Numbered from the stretch's first letter, positions 8,607 to 17,644 are shown. The stretch: 64,000 nt of DNA from a bacterium 1xD8-48 (GCA_009917455.1 QZDS01000012.1:57976-121975); one strand, 5' to 3'. Made by a program: numbers and translations. The notes: generated by a model not told the origin, from the sequence alone.

Positions 8607-9008
8607 TCATTTCATAAGGTCCGATAAGGTAATTCCGTCGAAGTAATCATTTGTCATTCTATAGAACTCTTTCCACATTGGCAGCGTTTTACAGTTTCCG
8701 GCGCGTTCGCACATTTTTGCGCCACAGTCAAGGCAGGCAACAGGCGCCAGATTTCCTTCGGTAACCCGCAGGATATTGCCCACCCGGTATTCATCCGGTC
8801 CGGCGGTCAGTTTATAGCCGCCCCCTTTCCTCTGTAAGCCTTCAATCATGCCGTTTTTGGTTAATGACGGAAGAATTTGTTCAAGATACTTCAAAGATAT
8901 ACCCTGCCTTTCGGCAATAATCTTCATGGGTATGTATCCATCGCGGTAATGCTCCGCCAAATCAATCATTACGCGCAATGCATACCGCCCTCTTGTTGAA
9001 ATCATCAT
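8607..9008 (-). CDS. Rrf2-family transcriptional regulator (CymR/IscR-like)
   Basis: This 133-residue winged-helix protein begins MMISTRGRYALRVMIDLA, the classic Rrf2 start. The DNA-binding helix is around residues 28-50 and the wing reads RKGGGYKL. Four cysteines (92, 95, 100, 106) lie in the region where IscR binds its [2Fe-2S] cluster, whereas CymR of B. subtilis lacks that cluster. The gene is last in a metY-cysK operon, so a CymR-like role as sulfur-metabolism repressor is likely. The paired inverted repeats at the metY promoter are its probable targets. The start has GAGGA 6 bases upstream. Confidence 0.88.
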   Translation of the reverse strand: MMISTRGRYALRVMIDLAEHYRDGYIPMKIIAERQGISLKYLEQILPSLTKNGMIEGLQRKGGGYKLTAGPDEYRVGNILRVTEGNLAPVACLDCGAKMCERAGNCKTLPMWKEFYRMTNDYFDGITLSDLMK

Positions 9009-9019
9009 TGTAATTCCTC

Positions 9020-9952
9020 TTAATCATTAAATTGCGGTGTGGAAAGGTATCGGTCACCGGTATCGGGGAGTAGCACAACAATTGTCTTTCCCGCATTTTC
9101 CGGACGCCTGGCAAGCTGGATAGCCGCAAAGACGGCTGCCCCGGAAGAAATGCCGACAAGAATGCCTTCCTTTTTGCCGATTTCTCTTCCTGTGGAAAAA
9201 GCGTCTTCGTCAGAGACCAGGATGAGCTCGTCGTATATTTTTGTATTCAGGACTTCCGGAACAAAACCAGCTCCGATTCCCTGAATTTTGTGGGAACCGG
9301 CAGTACCGGAGGAAAGTACTGCGGAAGACGCGGGCTCGACGGCAACAACTCTGATGTCCGGATTTCTGGATTTAAGGTATTCGCCGACGCCGGTTATGGT
9401 TCCGCCTGTCCCCACGCCTGCCACGAAAATATCCACCTTGCCATCCGAATCCTCGTAAATCTCAGGACCGGTATTTTCCCGGTGGGCTTTCGGGTTGGCA
9501 GGGTTTACAAACTGCCCGGGAATGAATCCGCCCGGGATTTCGGCAGCAAGCTCTTCGGCCTTTGCAATCGCGCCTTTCATACCTTTGGCGCCGTCAGTGA
9601 GCACAAGCTCGGCTCCGTAGGCTTTCATCAACTGCCTGCGTTCCACGGACATGGTTTCGGGCATTGTGATAATAATGCGGTAACCTCTTGCCGCGGCAAC
9701 GGACGCAAGGCCAATGCCGGTATTACCGCTTGTAGGCTCGATAATCACCGAGGATGGTGTGAGCTTTCCGGACGCCTCGGCTTCATCTATCATCTCTTTC
9801 GCAATACGGTCTTTTACGGAGCCGGCGGGATTAAAGTATTCCAGCTTGGCAACAATCTTTGCTTTAAGATGCAATGCTTTTTCAATATGAGTCAGCTCCA
9901 GAAGAGGGGTTTTGCCGATAAGCTGGTCGGCAGATGTATAAATATTGTTCAT
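9020..9952 (-). CDS. cysK: Cysteine synthase A (O-acetylserine sulfhydrylase)
   Basis: This enzyme makes L-cysteine from O-acetylserine and sulfide. The 310-residue length is typical. The PLP lysine is Lys47 in NPAGSVKDR. The phosphate-binding loop TSGNTGIG is near residue 75, the [10 protein letters not shown] loop follows in the second half, and GISSGAAV is near the C-terminus. It lies two bases after metY and 11 bases before the Rrf2 gene, on the same minus-strand transcript. Cytoplasmic. Confidence 0.95.
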   Translation of the reverse strand: MNNIYTSADQLIGKTPLLELTHIEKALHLKAKIVAKLEYFNPAGSVKDRIAKEMIDEAEASGKLTPSSVIIEPTSGNTGIGLASVAAARGYRIIITMPETMSVERRQLMKAYGAELVLTDGAKGMKGAIAKAEELAAEIPGGFIPGQFVNPANPKAHRENTGPEIYEDSDGKVDIFVAGVGTGGTITGVGEYLKSRNPDIRVVAVEPASSAVLSSGTAGSHKIQGIGAGFVPEVLNTKIYDELILVSDEDAFSTGREIGKKEGILVGISSGAAVFAAIQLARRPENAGKTIVVLLPDTGDRYLSTPQFND

Positions 9953-9954
9953 TT

Positions 9955-11244
9955 TCAGACCTCCTTAACTGCATCAAAACCTCTCTGCAAATCAGCGATA
10001 ATGTCGTCGATATGCTCGGTTCCGATGGAAAGACGTATTGTATTGGGTTTTATGTCCTGCTCAGAGAGCTCTTCTTCGCTAAGCTGGCTGTGGGTGGTGG
10101 TTGCGGGATGAATAACAAGGCTCTTGACATCCGCCACATTGGCAAGCAGGGAAAAAATCTGCAAGCTGTCAATAAACCGGTGTGCCGCCTTTACGCCGCC
10201 CCTGATTTCAAAGGTAAAGATGGAGCCGCCGCCATGGGGAAAATATTTCTGATAGAGCTCGTGGTCAGGATGCTCCGGTAAAGAGGGATGGTTGACTTTT
10301 TCAACCTGCGGATGATTACTTAAAAATTCGACCACTTTCCCTGTATTTTCCGCATGGCGCTCCAGCCGCAGCGACAGGGTTTCAATACCCTGCAAAAGCA
10401 AAAATGCCGCAAAGGGAGAAATTGTGGCGCCCATATCCCGGAGCAGAATTGCGCGGATATAGGTTACAAACGCTGCAGGGCCGGCTGCCTTTACAAAGGA
10501 TATGCCGTGATAGCTGGGGTTAGCCTCTGCAATAGCAGGATACTTTCCGCCTGCTGTCCAGTCGAATCGCCCGGAATCTACAATTATGCCGCCAAGGGTA
10601 GTGCCGTGGCCGCCAAGGAATTTTGTGGCGGAGTGTACAACAATATCTGCGCCGTGCTCAATAGGCCGGATTAAGTATGGAGTGCCGAATGTATTATCGA
10701 CCACCAGCGGCAGGCCGTGTCTGTGGGCAAGCTCTGCCAGAGCGTCCATATCCGGGATATCACTGTTTGGGTTACCAAGGGTTTCAATATAAATGGCTCT
10801 GGTATTGTCCTTAATAGCAGCTTCCACTTCGTCAGGCTTATGAATATTGACAAAGGTGGCTGTGATGCCAAAGTTCGGAAGCGTATGTGCCAGCAGATTG
10901 TAGCTGCCCCCGTAAATCGTTTTCTGGACCACGAAATGGCCGCCGTTTAAGCCAAGCGCTTCCAGAGTATAGGTAATGGCCGCCGCCCCTGATGCCAGAG
11001 CCAGCGCCGCAACGCCTCCTTCAAGGGCCGCCACTCGCTGTTCCAGTACATCCTGGGTGGAATTTGTCAGTCTGCCGTAGATATTGCCGGCATCAGCAAG
11101 GCCGAACCGGGCCGCCGCATGCTCACAGTCATGAAATACGTAAGAGGTAGTTGCGTAGATGGGCACAGCGCGGGCGTCGGTGGCAGGGTCAGGATTTTCC
11201 TGGCCGACGTGAAGCTGGAGAGTTTCAAATTTGTAATCAGACAT
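9955..11244 (-). CDS. metY: O-acetylhomoserine sulfhydrylase (aminocarboxypropyltransferase)
   Basis: This PLP enzyme of the Cys/Met family makes homocysteine from O-acetylhomoserine and sulfide. It is 429 residues from the chosen start, [15 protein letters not shown], which matches family N-termini. An ATG nine bases upstream (11253) is also possible. The PLP lysine lies in [12 protein letters not shown], and the substrate-binding [10 protein letters not shown] is at the end. The length of about 430 and the pattern [15 protein letters not shown] point to the sulfhydrylase rather than cystathionine gamma-synthase (about 380). It is the first gene of the metY-cysK-rrf2 operon, driven by the operator-flanked promoter upstream. 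The leader is about 100 bases, and I see no S-box riboswitch in it. Confidence 0.92.
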   Translation of the reverse strand: MSDYKFETLQLHVGQENPDPATDARAVPIYATTSYVFHDCEHAAARFGLADAGNIYGRLTNSTQDVLEQRVAALEGGVAALALASGAAAITYTLEALGLNGGHFVVQKTIYGGSYNLLAHTLPNFGITATFVNIHKPDEVEAAIKDNTRAIYIETLGNPNSDIPDMDALAELAHRHGLPLVVDNTFGTPYLIRPIEHGADIVVHSATKFLGGHGTTLGGIIVDSGRFDWTAGGKYPAIAEANPSYHGISFVKAAGPAAFVTYIRAILLRDMGATISPFAAFLLLQGIETLSLRLERHAENTGKVVEFLSNHPQVEKVNHPSLPEHPDHELYQKYFPHGGGSIFTFEIRGGVKAAHRFIDSLQIFSLLANVADVKSLVIHPATTTHSQLSEEELSEQDIKPNTIRLSIGTEHIDDIIADLQRGFDAVKEV

Positions 11245-11337
11245 GGTTATCATTTCCTTTCCGGTTAATTACTGCGGGCAACGAGCCAGGCGGGCATGCT
11301 TGCATGCACATTTGGCGACTGCCACAGGTTCTTTGAT

Positions 11338-11396
11338 TTACCTATCAATAAAGTAGGTAAATATTACCACTTATCACCTACCATGTCAATAGGTAA
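11338..11396 (-). promoter_or_regulatory. metY promoter flanked by two copies of a TTACCTA-N9-TAGGTAA operator
   Basis: On the minus strand the promoter is TTGACA (11384-11389), a 17-base spacer and TAATAT (11361-11366). Written on the plus strand, TTACCTA-N9-TAGGTAA at 11338-11360 covers the start of transcription, and TCACCTA-N9-TAGGTAA at 11374-11396 covers the -35 box. The centres are 36 bp apart. Two matching 23-bp palindromes with identical 9-base spacers suggest repression by a dimer, most plausibly the Rrf2 protein encoded in the same operon. Confidence 0.75.
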
Positions 11397-11632
11397 TTGC
11401 ATCTTTCATTGACCTTACATACTCGCCGATATGCTCCGGCGCGTTACTTCCATATTTTTCCAGGAGCCTGATGATTGCGGAGCCCACAATAACGCCGTCT
11501 GAGATATTTGCCATTTTCCGAGCCTGTTCTGGCGTGGAGACACCCCCTGCCGCCGCTGTCAGGGCGGTGCCTACAATCTCAAAAACCTCCATGCCGGTCT
11601 CGACCTTTGTCCGCGATTTTTATGGCTTCTCA
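11386..11632 (-). pseudogene. Relic of a tryptophan operon: trpD-like piece joined to the trpA C-terminus
   Basis: On the minus strand the last about 50 codons read VSTPEQARKMANISDGVIVG and continue to KYGSNAPEHIGEYVRSMKDAI before a stop at 11386. This is the C-terminal end of tryptophan synthase alpha. Upstream, around 11630-11545, IADK-(one-base shift)-VETGMEVFEIVGT followed by ALTAAAGG matches anthranilate phosphoribosyltransferase (TrpD), which normally has FEIVGTGGD and later ALVAAAGG. The piece starts after a T-box leader and a ribosome site with ATG AAA ATT at about 11653, followed by an early stop. Everything between was lost in at least two deletions. The relic's stop overlaps the metY promoter. 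Confidence 0.75.
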
Positions 11633-11654
11633 TAAAGCAGGGGAAATTTTCATT

Positions 11655-11826
11655 CTCTTTCCTCCAAATAAAGAACGTCCCTGACAGAAATATAGTTCTG
11701 CCAGGGACGAATAATACAAAATTATCCGCGGCGCCACCCTGATTCTCAGCATCACAGGCTCTCTGTATGGGCATCATTGCCGTTATCTCTGCTTCAACGG
11801 ATTGAAGTGCTGCTTTGTTAAATTAA
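11655..11826 (-). promoter_or_regulatory. T-box leader with terminator (former trp operon leader)
   Basis: On the minus strand the leader contains AGAGAGCC, GCTGAGAATC and the T-box sequence AGGGTGGCGCCGCGG (11726-11740). A strong terminator follows: stem CGTCCCTGACAGAA/TTCTGCCAGGGACG (11676-11709), then TTCTTTATTT. T-box RNAs sense uncharged tRNA and permit readthrough on amino-acid starvation. Stem I is short and I cannot assign the specifier codon with confidence. The trp relic downstream suggests tRNA-Trp. It now sits upstream of metY on the same strand, with no other terminator seen between. Confidence 0.8.
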
Positions 11827-11831
11827 AATTA

Positions 11832-11860
11832 TTAGTATCACTGATATGTGTAAATGTCAA
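11832..11860 (-). promoter_or_regulatory. Promoter of the T-box leader
   Basis: On the minus strand, TTGACA (plus 11855-11860), a 17-base spacer and TACTAA (plus 11832-11837) lie just upstream of the T-box leader. The promoter still looks functional although the operon it served is gone. Confidence 0.6.
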
Positions 11861-11994
11861 CAAAAATTTATTGGTAAATTTTGACCCACAGCAAATTTGG
11901 TATTTATGCAGCATGCGGATAAATGAGGAAAGTAATTGAATTGCTTTCCTTTTTTTATTATCGGATAATCAGAAAGAGAAGGAGGAGGAGAGGA

Positions 11995-13389
11995 ATGAAG
12001 CAAAAATCGAACGTTTTTATGGCAGAGGAAAAAATAAGTGTCCTGATGCGGAAGTTTGCGGTGCCGTGCATTATTTCGCTTCTGGTGGCGGCGCTTTATA
12101 ACATCGTTGACCAGATATTTATCGCAAACGCATCTTACCTTGGTTCCTGCGGGAATGCGGCAAACAACGTGGTTTTTCCCCTTACAGTGGTTGCTCTGGC
12201 GGCAGCGGTGATGATTGGGGACGGGTGCTGCGCCTTTGTCAGCATCAGTCTGGGCGCAGGCAAAAAGGAGGAGGCGCACAGGAGTATTGGCTGTTCCATT
12301 ATCCTGTGTATTTTCGTCAGTCTCCTGATTACGGCAGTATATTTCATTTTTCAGGACAAGATTTTACTGATGTTTGGCGGAGGGGTAAATGGGGAGACCT
12401 TTGCAAATGCCAGGGAGTACTTTACATGGATAACGGCAGGGATTCCCTTTTATATGTTCGGACAGATGATGAATCCGGTTATCCGTTCGGACGGAAGTCC
12501 CCGGTTTGCAATGGTTTCCATTCTGGCGGGAGCGGTTTTCAATATTATCTTTGACCCGGTTTGTATTTTCGTGCTGAAATGGGGAATGATGGGGGCGGCA
12601 GTTGCTACCATAGCGGGACAGATTCTCACGGCTATTTTTGCGGCGTGGTACTTATTTCATATGAAAGCGGTAAGGCTGGGAAAAGGGAGTTTTAAGCTCT
12701 CCCCGGGTCTTATGGGGAAATTCCTGCCTTTGGGTCTTACCAGCTTTCTTTCGCAGATTTCTGTGGTTGCATCAATGGCGGCAATTAACAATATGATTGT
12801 GAAGTACGGAGCAATGGATGAAATTTTCGGGCAGGCAGAGTATGCCCAGATTCCTATGGCGGTGGTGGGGATTGTGATGAAATTTTTTCAGATAGTCATC
12901 TCCATATCGGTTGGGCTTGCGGCCGGCTGTATTCCGATTGTGGGATATAATATCGGGGCAAAGCGTATGGACCGCGCGCAGGAACTGTTTAAAAAGCTGC
13001 TTATGGCGGAATTTCTGGTCGGGCTGGCCGCGCTGCTTATCGTGGAACTCTTACCGGGGCAGCTAACCGGAATTTTCGGGGCAGCAAACGAAAGCCCCTA
13101 TTACAGGTCCTTTGCCATAAAAGCGTTTCGCACTTATCTGTGCCTGATGCCTCTTGCGACGGTCAATAAAGGAACGTTTATTTATCTGCAGTCAATGGGA
13201 AAGGCGTTGCAGTCGTCTGTTCTGTCCATGATAAGGGAAATTTTATTCGGCGTGGGATGGGCAGTGATTCTTCCGGGAATTTTTGGCCTGAATGGAGTGC
13301 TTTATTCCATGCCGTTATCGGATTTACTCACCTTTCTCATAGCTGTCGTTTTGATTTGCAGAATATTTAAGGAATTGAAAAAGAACTGA
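11995..13389 (+). CDS. MATE-family multidrug/cation antiporter
   Basis: This is a 464-residue inner-membrane protein with about 12 hydrophobic segments in two similar halves, the MATE fold. The pattern ALYNIVDQIFI near residue 30 and DPVCIFVLKWGMMGAAVATIAGQ near residue 190 are typical of the DinF/NorM-like clostridial subgroup. These export drugs or metabolites in exchange for Na+ or H+. The start ATG 11995 follows AAGGAGGAGAGGA; an upstream in-frame start at 11923 would add an Arg-rich peptide and is unlikely. The next gene follows after 13 bases, so it may share a transcript with the amidohydrolase. The substrate is unknown. Confidence 0.88.
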   Translation: MKQKSNVFMAEEKISVLMRKFAVPCIISLLVAALYNIVDQIFIANASYLGSCGNAANNVVFPLTVVALAAAVMIGDGCCAFVSISLGAGKKEEAHRSIGCSIILCIFVSLLITAVYFIFQDKILLMFGGGVNGETFANAREYFTWITAGIPFYMFGQMMNPVIRSDGSPRFAMVSILAGAVFNIIFDPVCIFVLKWGMMGAAVATIAGQILTAIFAAWYLFHMKAVRLGKGSFKLSPGLMGKFLPLGLTSFLSQISVVASMAAINNMIVKYGAMDEIFGQAEYAQIPMAVVGIVMKFFQIVISISVGLAAGCIPIVGYNIGAKRMDRAQELFKKLLMAEFLVGLAALLIVELLPGQLTGIFGAANESPYYRSFAIKAFRTYLCLMPLATVNKGTFIYLQSMGKALQSSVLSMIREILFGVGWAVILPGIFGLNGVLYSMPLSDLLTFLIAVVLICRIFKELKKN

Positions 13390-13402
13390 CAAGGAGGGTA
13401 AG

Positions 13403-14443
13403 ATGAAAGTAGACGCGAATATGTATTGGATTCCCGAGGAATTGTTTACGGATGAAGACTTGCGGGAGGAATTTTTAAGGTGTATTCCTGTAGAGCATGG
13501 CGTTATTGCCAGATGCGAACAAATTGCGGGAACGGACAAAAAACAGATTGTTATCGAGGAACCGGCAGGATGCCAGAACTTAAATTATGTACAGGGGGAA
13601 TACCGGGTGGAACGTCAGCTTGCGGATATGGATGCGGCGGGAGTGGATAAGGCGGTTTTGAAGGTTCCCTGTGCCCATGCCTGGCTTTCCCTGGAAATGT
13701 GCCGGAAATTTAACGACGGCATGGCGGAGCAGGTAAAAAGGAGCAGCGGGCGGCTTGCGGCGCTTGCGGCAGTGCCTCCCCATGGAGGAAAGGGGGCTGT
13801 CTATGAGCTGGAACGCTGTGTGAAAGAGCTTGGGATGACGGGAGTACAGCTTTCCTCCCATTACGGAAACAAATATCTCGACGATGAATTGTTCCGGCCC
13901 TTCCTTCGAAAGCTTAATGAATTAAAGCTTCCGGTTTATGTGCATCATTCTCCGATTCCGGTAGATTATCAGTCCATATGCGATTATAATAATCTCAGAA
14001 GGTCTTATGGCAGATGCATGGACCAGACCATTGCCATAGGACGGGAGGTATTCAGCGGCATGTTTGATGAGCTTCCTGACTTAAAGCTCATTCATTCTAT
14101 GCTGGGCGGAGCGTTTTTCGCTTATATGAATTCCATGTTCCGCAAAAAGCCGGCAGGACAGGAGGATACGGTAAACCGGTTTGATACGGAGACGGACAGG
14201 TTTTGTGGTCAGATTCATGAAAATATTTATTATGAGATGTCCCATGCCCAGCCATGGGGAAAAGAGCTTTTAGAATGTGCGGTAAAAATACTGGGAGCAG
14301 ACCATATTATTTTTGGTTCTTCTTATCCGGTAAGAACGCAGTGGCTTTTAGAAGGACCGGATTTTGTGGAGAATCTTGACCTTGGAAATGAGGAAAAATC
14401 TCTGTTGCTTGGAGAAAACGCGGAAAGAATTTACCGGCTGTAG
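13403..14443 (+). CDS. Amidohydrolase_2 (ACMSD-like) family protein lacking usual metal ligands
   Basis: This 346-residue TIM-barrel protein resembles the amidohydrolase-related/ACMSD family of decarboxylases and hydrolases. The barrel strands LPVYVHHSPI (retained His), LKLIHSMLGGAF (retained His) and HIIFGSSYPV are recognisable. Family members begin with an HxH metal pair and end with Asp in FGSDYP. Here the start reads VDANMYWIP and the end reads FGSSYP, so three of the usual ligands are replaced. It may use a different mechanism or be non-catalytic. The start is fixed by AAGGAGGGTAAG. It lies between a MATE pump and a LysR regulator. Confidence 0.75.
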   Translation: MKVDANMYWIPEELFTDEDLREEFLRCIPVEHGVIARCEQIAGTDKKQIVIEEPAGCQNLNYVQGEYRVERQLADMDAAGVDKAVLKVPCAHAWLSLEMCRKFNDGMAEQVKRSSGRLAALAAVPPHGGKGAVYELERCVKELGMTGVQLSSHYGNKYLDDELFRPFLRKLNELKLPVYVHHSPIPVDYQSICDYNNLRRSYGRCMDQTIAIGREVFSGMFDELPDLKLIHSMLGGAFFAYMNSMFRKKPAGQEDTVNRFDTETDRFCGQIHENIYYEMSHAQPWGKELLECAVKILGADHIIFGSSYPVRTQWLLEGPDFVENLDLGNEEKSLLLGENAERIYRL

Positions 14444-14530
14444 GACACCGGCGTCTTTGTGGAAGGCGGAGATGAAGCAGGGATTGCCGTGGCAGGGAAA
14501 AGAGCGGCTGCCGGGGAAAGAAGGGTGGAA

Positions 14531-15412
14531 ATGGAACTGAATTATATCCGGCATTTTGTAGTGCTTGCGGAAACTGGGAATTATCTGGAGGCGGCGGATA
14601 TTTTATTTATGGCGCAGTCTTCTTTGTCAAGGCACATCAAAAGTATAGAGGAGGATTTGGGTGCGCCGCTGTTTGACCGCACAACGCGAAAGGTGGAGCT
14701 GAACGAATTTGGAAGGGCGTTTTTGCCATATGCAAAAAAGATGGTGGAAATACAGGAAGAATACGGCAGAGTGCTGCAGGGGTGCTTAAACGGAATGACG
14801 TCCACGCTTACGGTGGCGTCGATTCCGGCCATGACGCATTATAATATTACCGATGTTCTGGCCGGCTTCCAGGAGGCGAATCCGGGCTACCGGTTAAACA
14901 TAGTGGAGGCCGATTCCACTCAGACTTTCCAGATGCTTGAAGAAAAAAAGTGCGAGTGCGGGTTTGTCAGGGATGCACAGGGGCTGCCAAAGGAGATAAA
15001 GCAGGTGGAATTTACTACGGACCATCTGGTGGCGGTGCTTTCCTTAGCCCATCCCCTTGCAAAGGAGGATTTCGTCACACTGGAAATGCTGGAAGGGGAG
15101 AAGTTCCTGTTCCTCAATAAAAATACAACGATGTATTCGATTTGCTATAATGCCTGCCGAAAGGCGGGATACGAGCCGGATGTGGCTTTTACAGGCCTTC
15201 GGGGGGAAAATCTGATAGACCTTGCCGCGAGAGGTATGGGGGTGGCTTTGCTTACGAAAAAGCCCATTGAGCATTTGGCGGACAGCCGTGTGGTGCTGGT
15301 GGATGTGGTGCCGACGGTGGCGACCACCATCAGCCTTGTCTGTTCTGCAAAGGGGAAGCTGCCGGACGCCTTGCAGAAATTTATTTCTTATGTGCAGAAC
15401 TACCGGAAGTAA
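14531..15412 (+). CDS. LysR-family transcriptional regulator
   Basis: This 293-residue protein has an N-terminal winged helix (MELNYIRHFVVLAETGNYLE, then QSSLSRHIKSIEEDLGAPLF) and a periplasmic-binding-like effector domain from about residue 90. I start it at ATG 14531 because LysR proteins begin at this motif and AAGAAGGGTGG lies just upstream. Longer reading from 14459 adds a low-complexity N-terminus. It follows the amidohydrolase by 87 bases on the same strand and precedes the broken transporter gene. It could control either; the co-inducer is unknown. Confidence 0.9.
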   Translation: MELNYIRHFVVLAETGNYLEAADILFMAQSSLSRHIKSIEEDLGAPLFDRTTRKVELNEFGRAFLPYAKKMVEIQEEYGRVLQGCLNGMTSTLTVASIPAMTHYNITDVLAGFQEANPGYRLNIVEADSTQTFQMLEEKKCECGFVRDAQGLPKEIKQVEFTTDHLVAVLSLAHPLAKEDFVTLEMLEGEKFLFLNKNTTMYSICYNACRKAGYEPDVAFTGLRGENLIDLAARGMGVALLTKKPIEHLADSRVVLVDVVPTVATTISLVCSAKGKLPDALQKFISYVQNYRK

Positions 15413-15425
15413 ATACAGAGATGTG

Positions 15426-15463
15426 ATGGCAACAGCAACGCAGCAGCGGCTGTTGCCATTTAT
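15426..15463 (+). terminator. Hairpin after LysR gene, probable terminator
   Basis: The perfect 11-pair stem ATGGCAACAGC/GCTGTTGCCAT encloses a 13-base loop 13 bases after the LysR stop. The T tract is short (TTTAT), so strength is uncertain. Confidence 0.55.
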
Positions 15464-15496
15464 GCATAATGTGCAAGAATCGGCAAGGAAGTCGGA

Positions 15497-15525
15497 TTGC
15501 CTGTTCAAACTGATAAAAGTAAAAT
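15497..15525 (+). promoter_or_regulatory. Candidate promoter of the truncated binding-protein gene
   Basis: TTGCCT, a 17-base spacer and TAAAAT lie 61 bases upstream of the ATG at 15586, downstream of the LysR terminator. The spacing is canonical and the boxes are moderate. Confidence 0.5.
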
Positions 15526-15585
15526 GTTTTCAGAGAAAGAGATATACAAAATGACGAAACAGACAAAAGGAAGGGAGTAATCACT

Positions 15586-16955
15586 ATGAAAAAAAGAACA
15601 CTTGCACTTGCTCTGGCAGTGAGCATGATAGCATCGGCATTGTTTACAGGCTGCGGTGCGGGAGCAGGAAAAGAAGCAGAAACGGCACAGACTGCTGCGG
15701 ATGCAGAAGGGCAGAGCGGGGCCGGGGAATCTGTGCAACAGGAGGAAAGCTCCGTTGCGGCGGCAGATACTAAGGCGGCGGCCGGGGGCAAAGCGGACTC
15801 CGTAACGGTAGGCATTCTGGCAGACCCGGAAAACATGGGGCCGTGGTCGGGAATGTCAATGGGAAGGATTGCCGTTTTATTTACCACCTATGAGTATATG
15901 ATTACCCGTGAGAACGGTGTGGCATACGGCGTATTGGCAAAGAACTGGGAGCAGTCCGACGCCCAGACCTATCAGGTAGAGCTTTACGATTATATCCACG
16001 ACGCAAAGGGAAATCCCCTTACGGCTAAGGATGTGGTATTCAGCTTTGAGTCTGCCATTGCGACAAAGAATTATGGAAAGCTTTCCGTAATCGACAGTGT
16101 GACGGCGGTGGATGATTACAATGTGGAGTTTAAATTCAACAAAGCGCTGGAAATCGGTGAGTTTGAAAATGTGATGCTGGAATGTGCCATTGTGACACAG
16201 GCGGCTTACGAGGCCTCTCCTGACCAGATGGCTACCACGCCGGTTGGAACCTCCGCCTATCTTGTGGAAAGTTATGTGCCGGGCTCGGAAATCGTTATGA
16301 AGGACACCGGCAATTACTGGCAGACGGACGACTCTCTGGTGCATGGAACCAGCGTACATAATGTGGGAGAAATCAGGTTCTCCGTAATTACAGAAACCTC
16401 CCAGCATACGGTAGCCCTCCAGACAGGGGCGGTCGATATCTCCAACGGCGTACCGGATACGGATATTTCCAAATTTGGCGAGGGCGGCGAGTTCTCGGAG
16501 GGCAATGCGGTAGGCGTCGTATTGGACAATCTGACCTATGATGTTGAATACAATATGTCTGACAGCTCTGTTTTTGAGGATGATGAAAATTTAAGGCTTG
16601 CCCTTGCCTATGCGATTGACAAAGAAGGCGTAAATGTCGGAGCCTTTAACGGAAACGGCAAAGCGGTGAAAGATTTTGCCAATGCAACGTACCCGGACTA
16701 CAACCCGGAGTGGGACGGTGAAAATTACTATGACTATGATGTGGACAAGGCGAAGGAGTATCTGGCACAGTCTGCTTATGACGGAAGGACACTCCGGCTG
16801 GAATACATTAATTCCGGTATGTCGGAAATGATTGCACAGCTTTTGCAGGCTTACTGGGGGCAGATTGGCGTTACGGTAGAGCTGATTGGCTATGACCAGA
16901 TGATGGGGCAGCAGGAGCAGTATAATAAAGAAGGCTTTGATGCAGGAACATGCGG
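15586..16955 (+). pseudogene. Truncated ABC peptide-type substrate-binding lipoprotein (SBP_bac_5)
   Basis: The protein begins with a lipoprotein signal (basic start, hydrophobic core, FTGC lipobox near residue 23), then a low-complexity Ala/Glu/Gly linker. A family 5 solute-binding domain with NLRLALAYAIDKE-like and LAQSAYDGRTLRLEY patterns follows. Around base 16945 the match ends, and the frame runs another about 30 unrelated codons to 17043. Complete members have 520-560 residues, so about the last 80-100 are missing. The DNA at the break continues in another frame as an unrelated hydrolase. A deletion most likely joined two genes. The promoter and ribosome site are intact, so a truncated lipoprotein may still be made. 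Confidence 0.75.
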
Positions 16956-17626
16956 GGCCCGGAGTGGCATTACAGAGAAGCACCGGAAAGGAGCTTACGC
17001 TCGGGGATATGGTGGCTCGCCCGCCGGTTGGAACACCTTATGAAAATATGGAACCGCCCATGAGAACAGTTCCGGGGAAGGATAAGAGAAAATGGCTTTC
17101 GTGGGACGGAAGCAGAGCCGTTATCACATCGCTGGACGACTATATTTTGAACTACCGCAGAAGAATGAAGCCCTGCACTTCCTTTGACACACTGGGGATG
17201 GACAGCGGGGAAAACAGGGTATTCGGCGACAGGGATAAGCCCTTTATGCATTTTAACCCTGAAATCGGAGAAGCCATAAGGGAGATTGCAGAAGAATTTC
17301 CGGGAGAGTTTTCGGAGGAATGCGGGAAGTATGATGAAGCCTATAAGGCGGTAAAGGGAGATAAAGAGCTGGCGCGGCGTGTGGCGCTGTTTAATCCGCT
17401 CAATTACACAGAGGCCGGGGACAGTGCGGATACTGCCAGGCATTTCCGGATACGGGTCGGCGCTTACGATGCGGACACCTCGCTGACAATCAGCATGACA
17501 TTGGCGCTAAAGCTGGCAATGGCCGGGCACGAGGTCGACTATGCGTTGGTATGGGACAAGCCTCATTGCGACGCGGACTATCCGGGGGAACTGTGTGACT
17601 GGGTGGAGAAAATCTGCGGGCAGTAG
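16940..17626 (+). pseudogene. C-terminal part of an alpha/beta hydrolase (tannase/feruloyl-esterase-like), 5' end deleted
   Basis: About 228 residues remain open, ending VDYALVWDKPHCDADYPGEL then a stop at 17626. The segment with HFRIRVGAYDADTSLTISM and the final His in KPHCDAD resembles the C-terminal third of a clostridial alpha/beta-hydrolase family annotated as subtype A/B or tannase-like. The Asp and His of a catalytic triad would lie here, but the nucleophile Ser elbow is absent. The frame differs from the upstream binding protein, and no ribosome site precedes ATG 16940. It is therefore a headless remnant. The family name is from recall. Confidence 0.6.
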
Positions 17627-17644
17627 AAAGAAGGAGGGGCTGCT

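Noticed and set aside
9290..10111. Plus-strand open frame of 273 codons
   Set aside because: It is antisense to cysK and metY, which are unmistakable; the frame shows no family features.
11245..11353. Possible S-box (SAM) riboswitch in the metY leader
   Set aside because: The leader is only about 100 bases and lacks the conserved S-box cores; operator-based control explains the site better.
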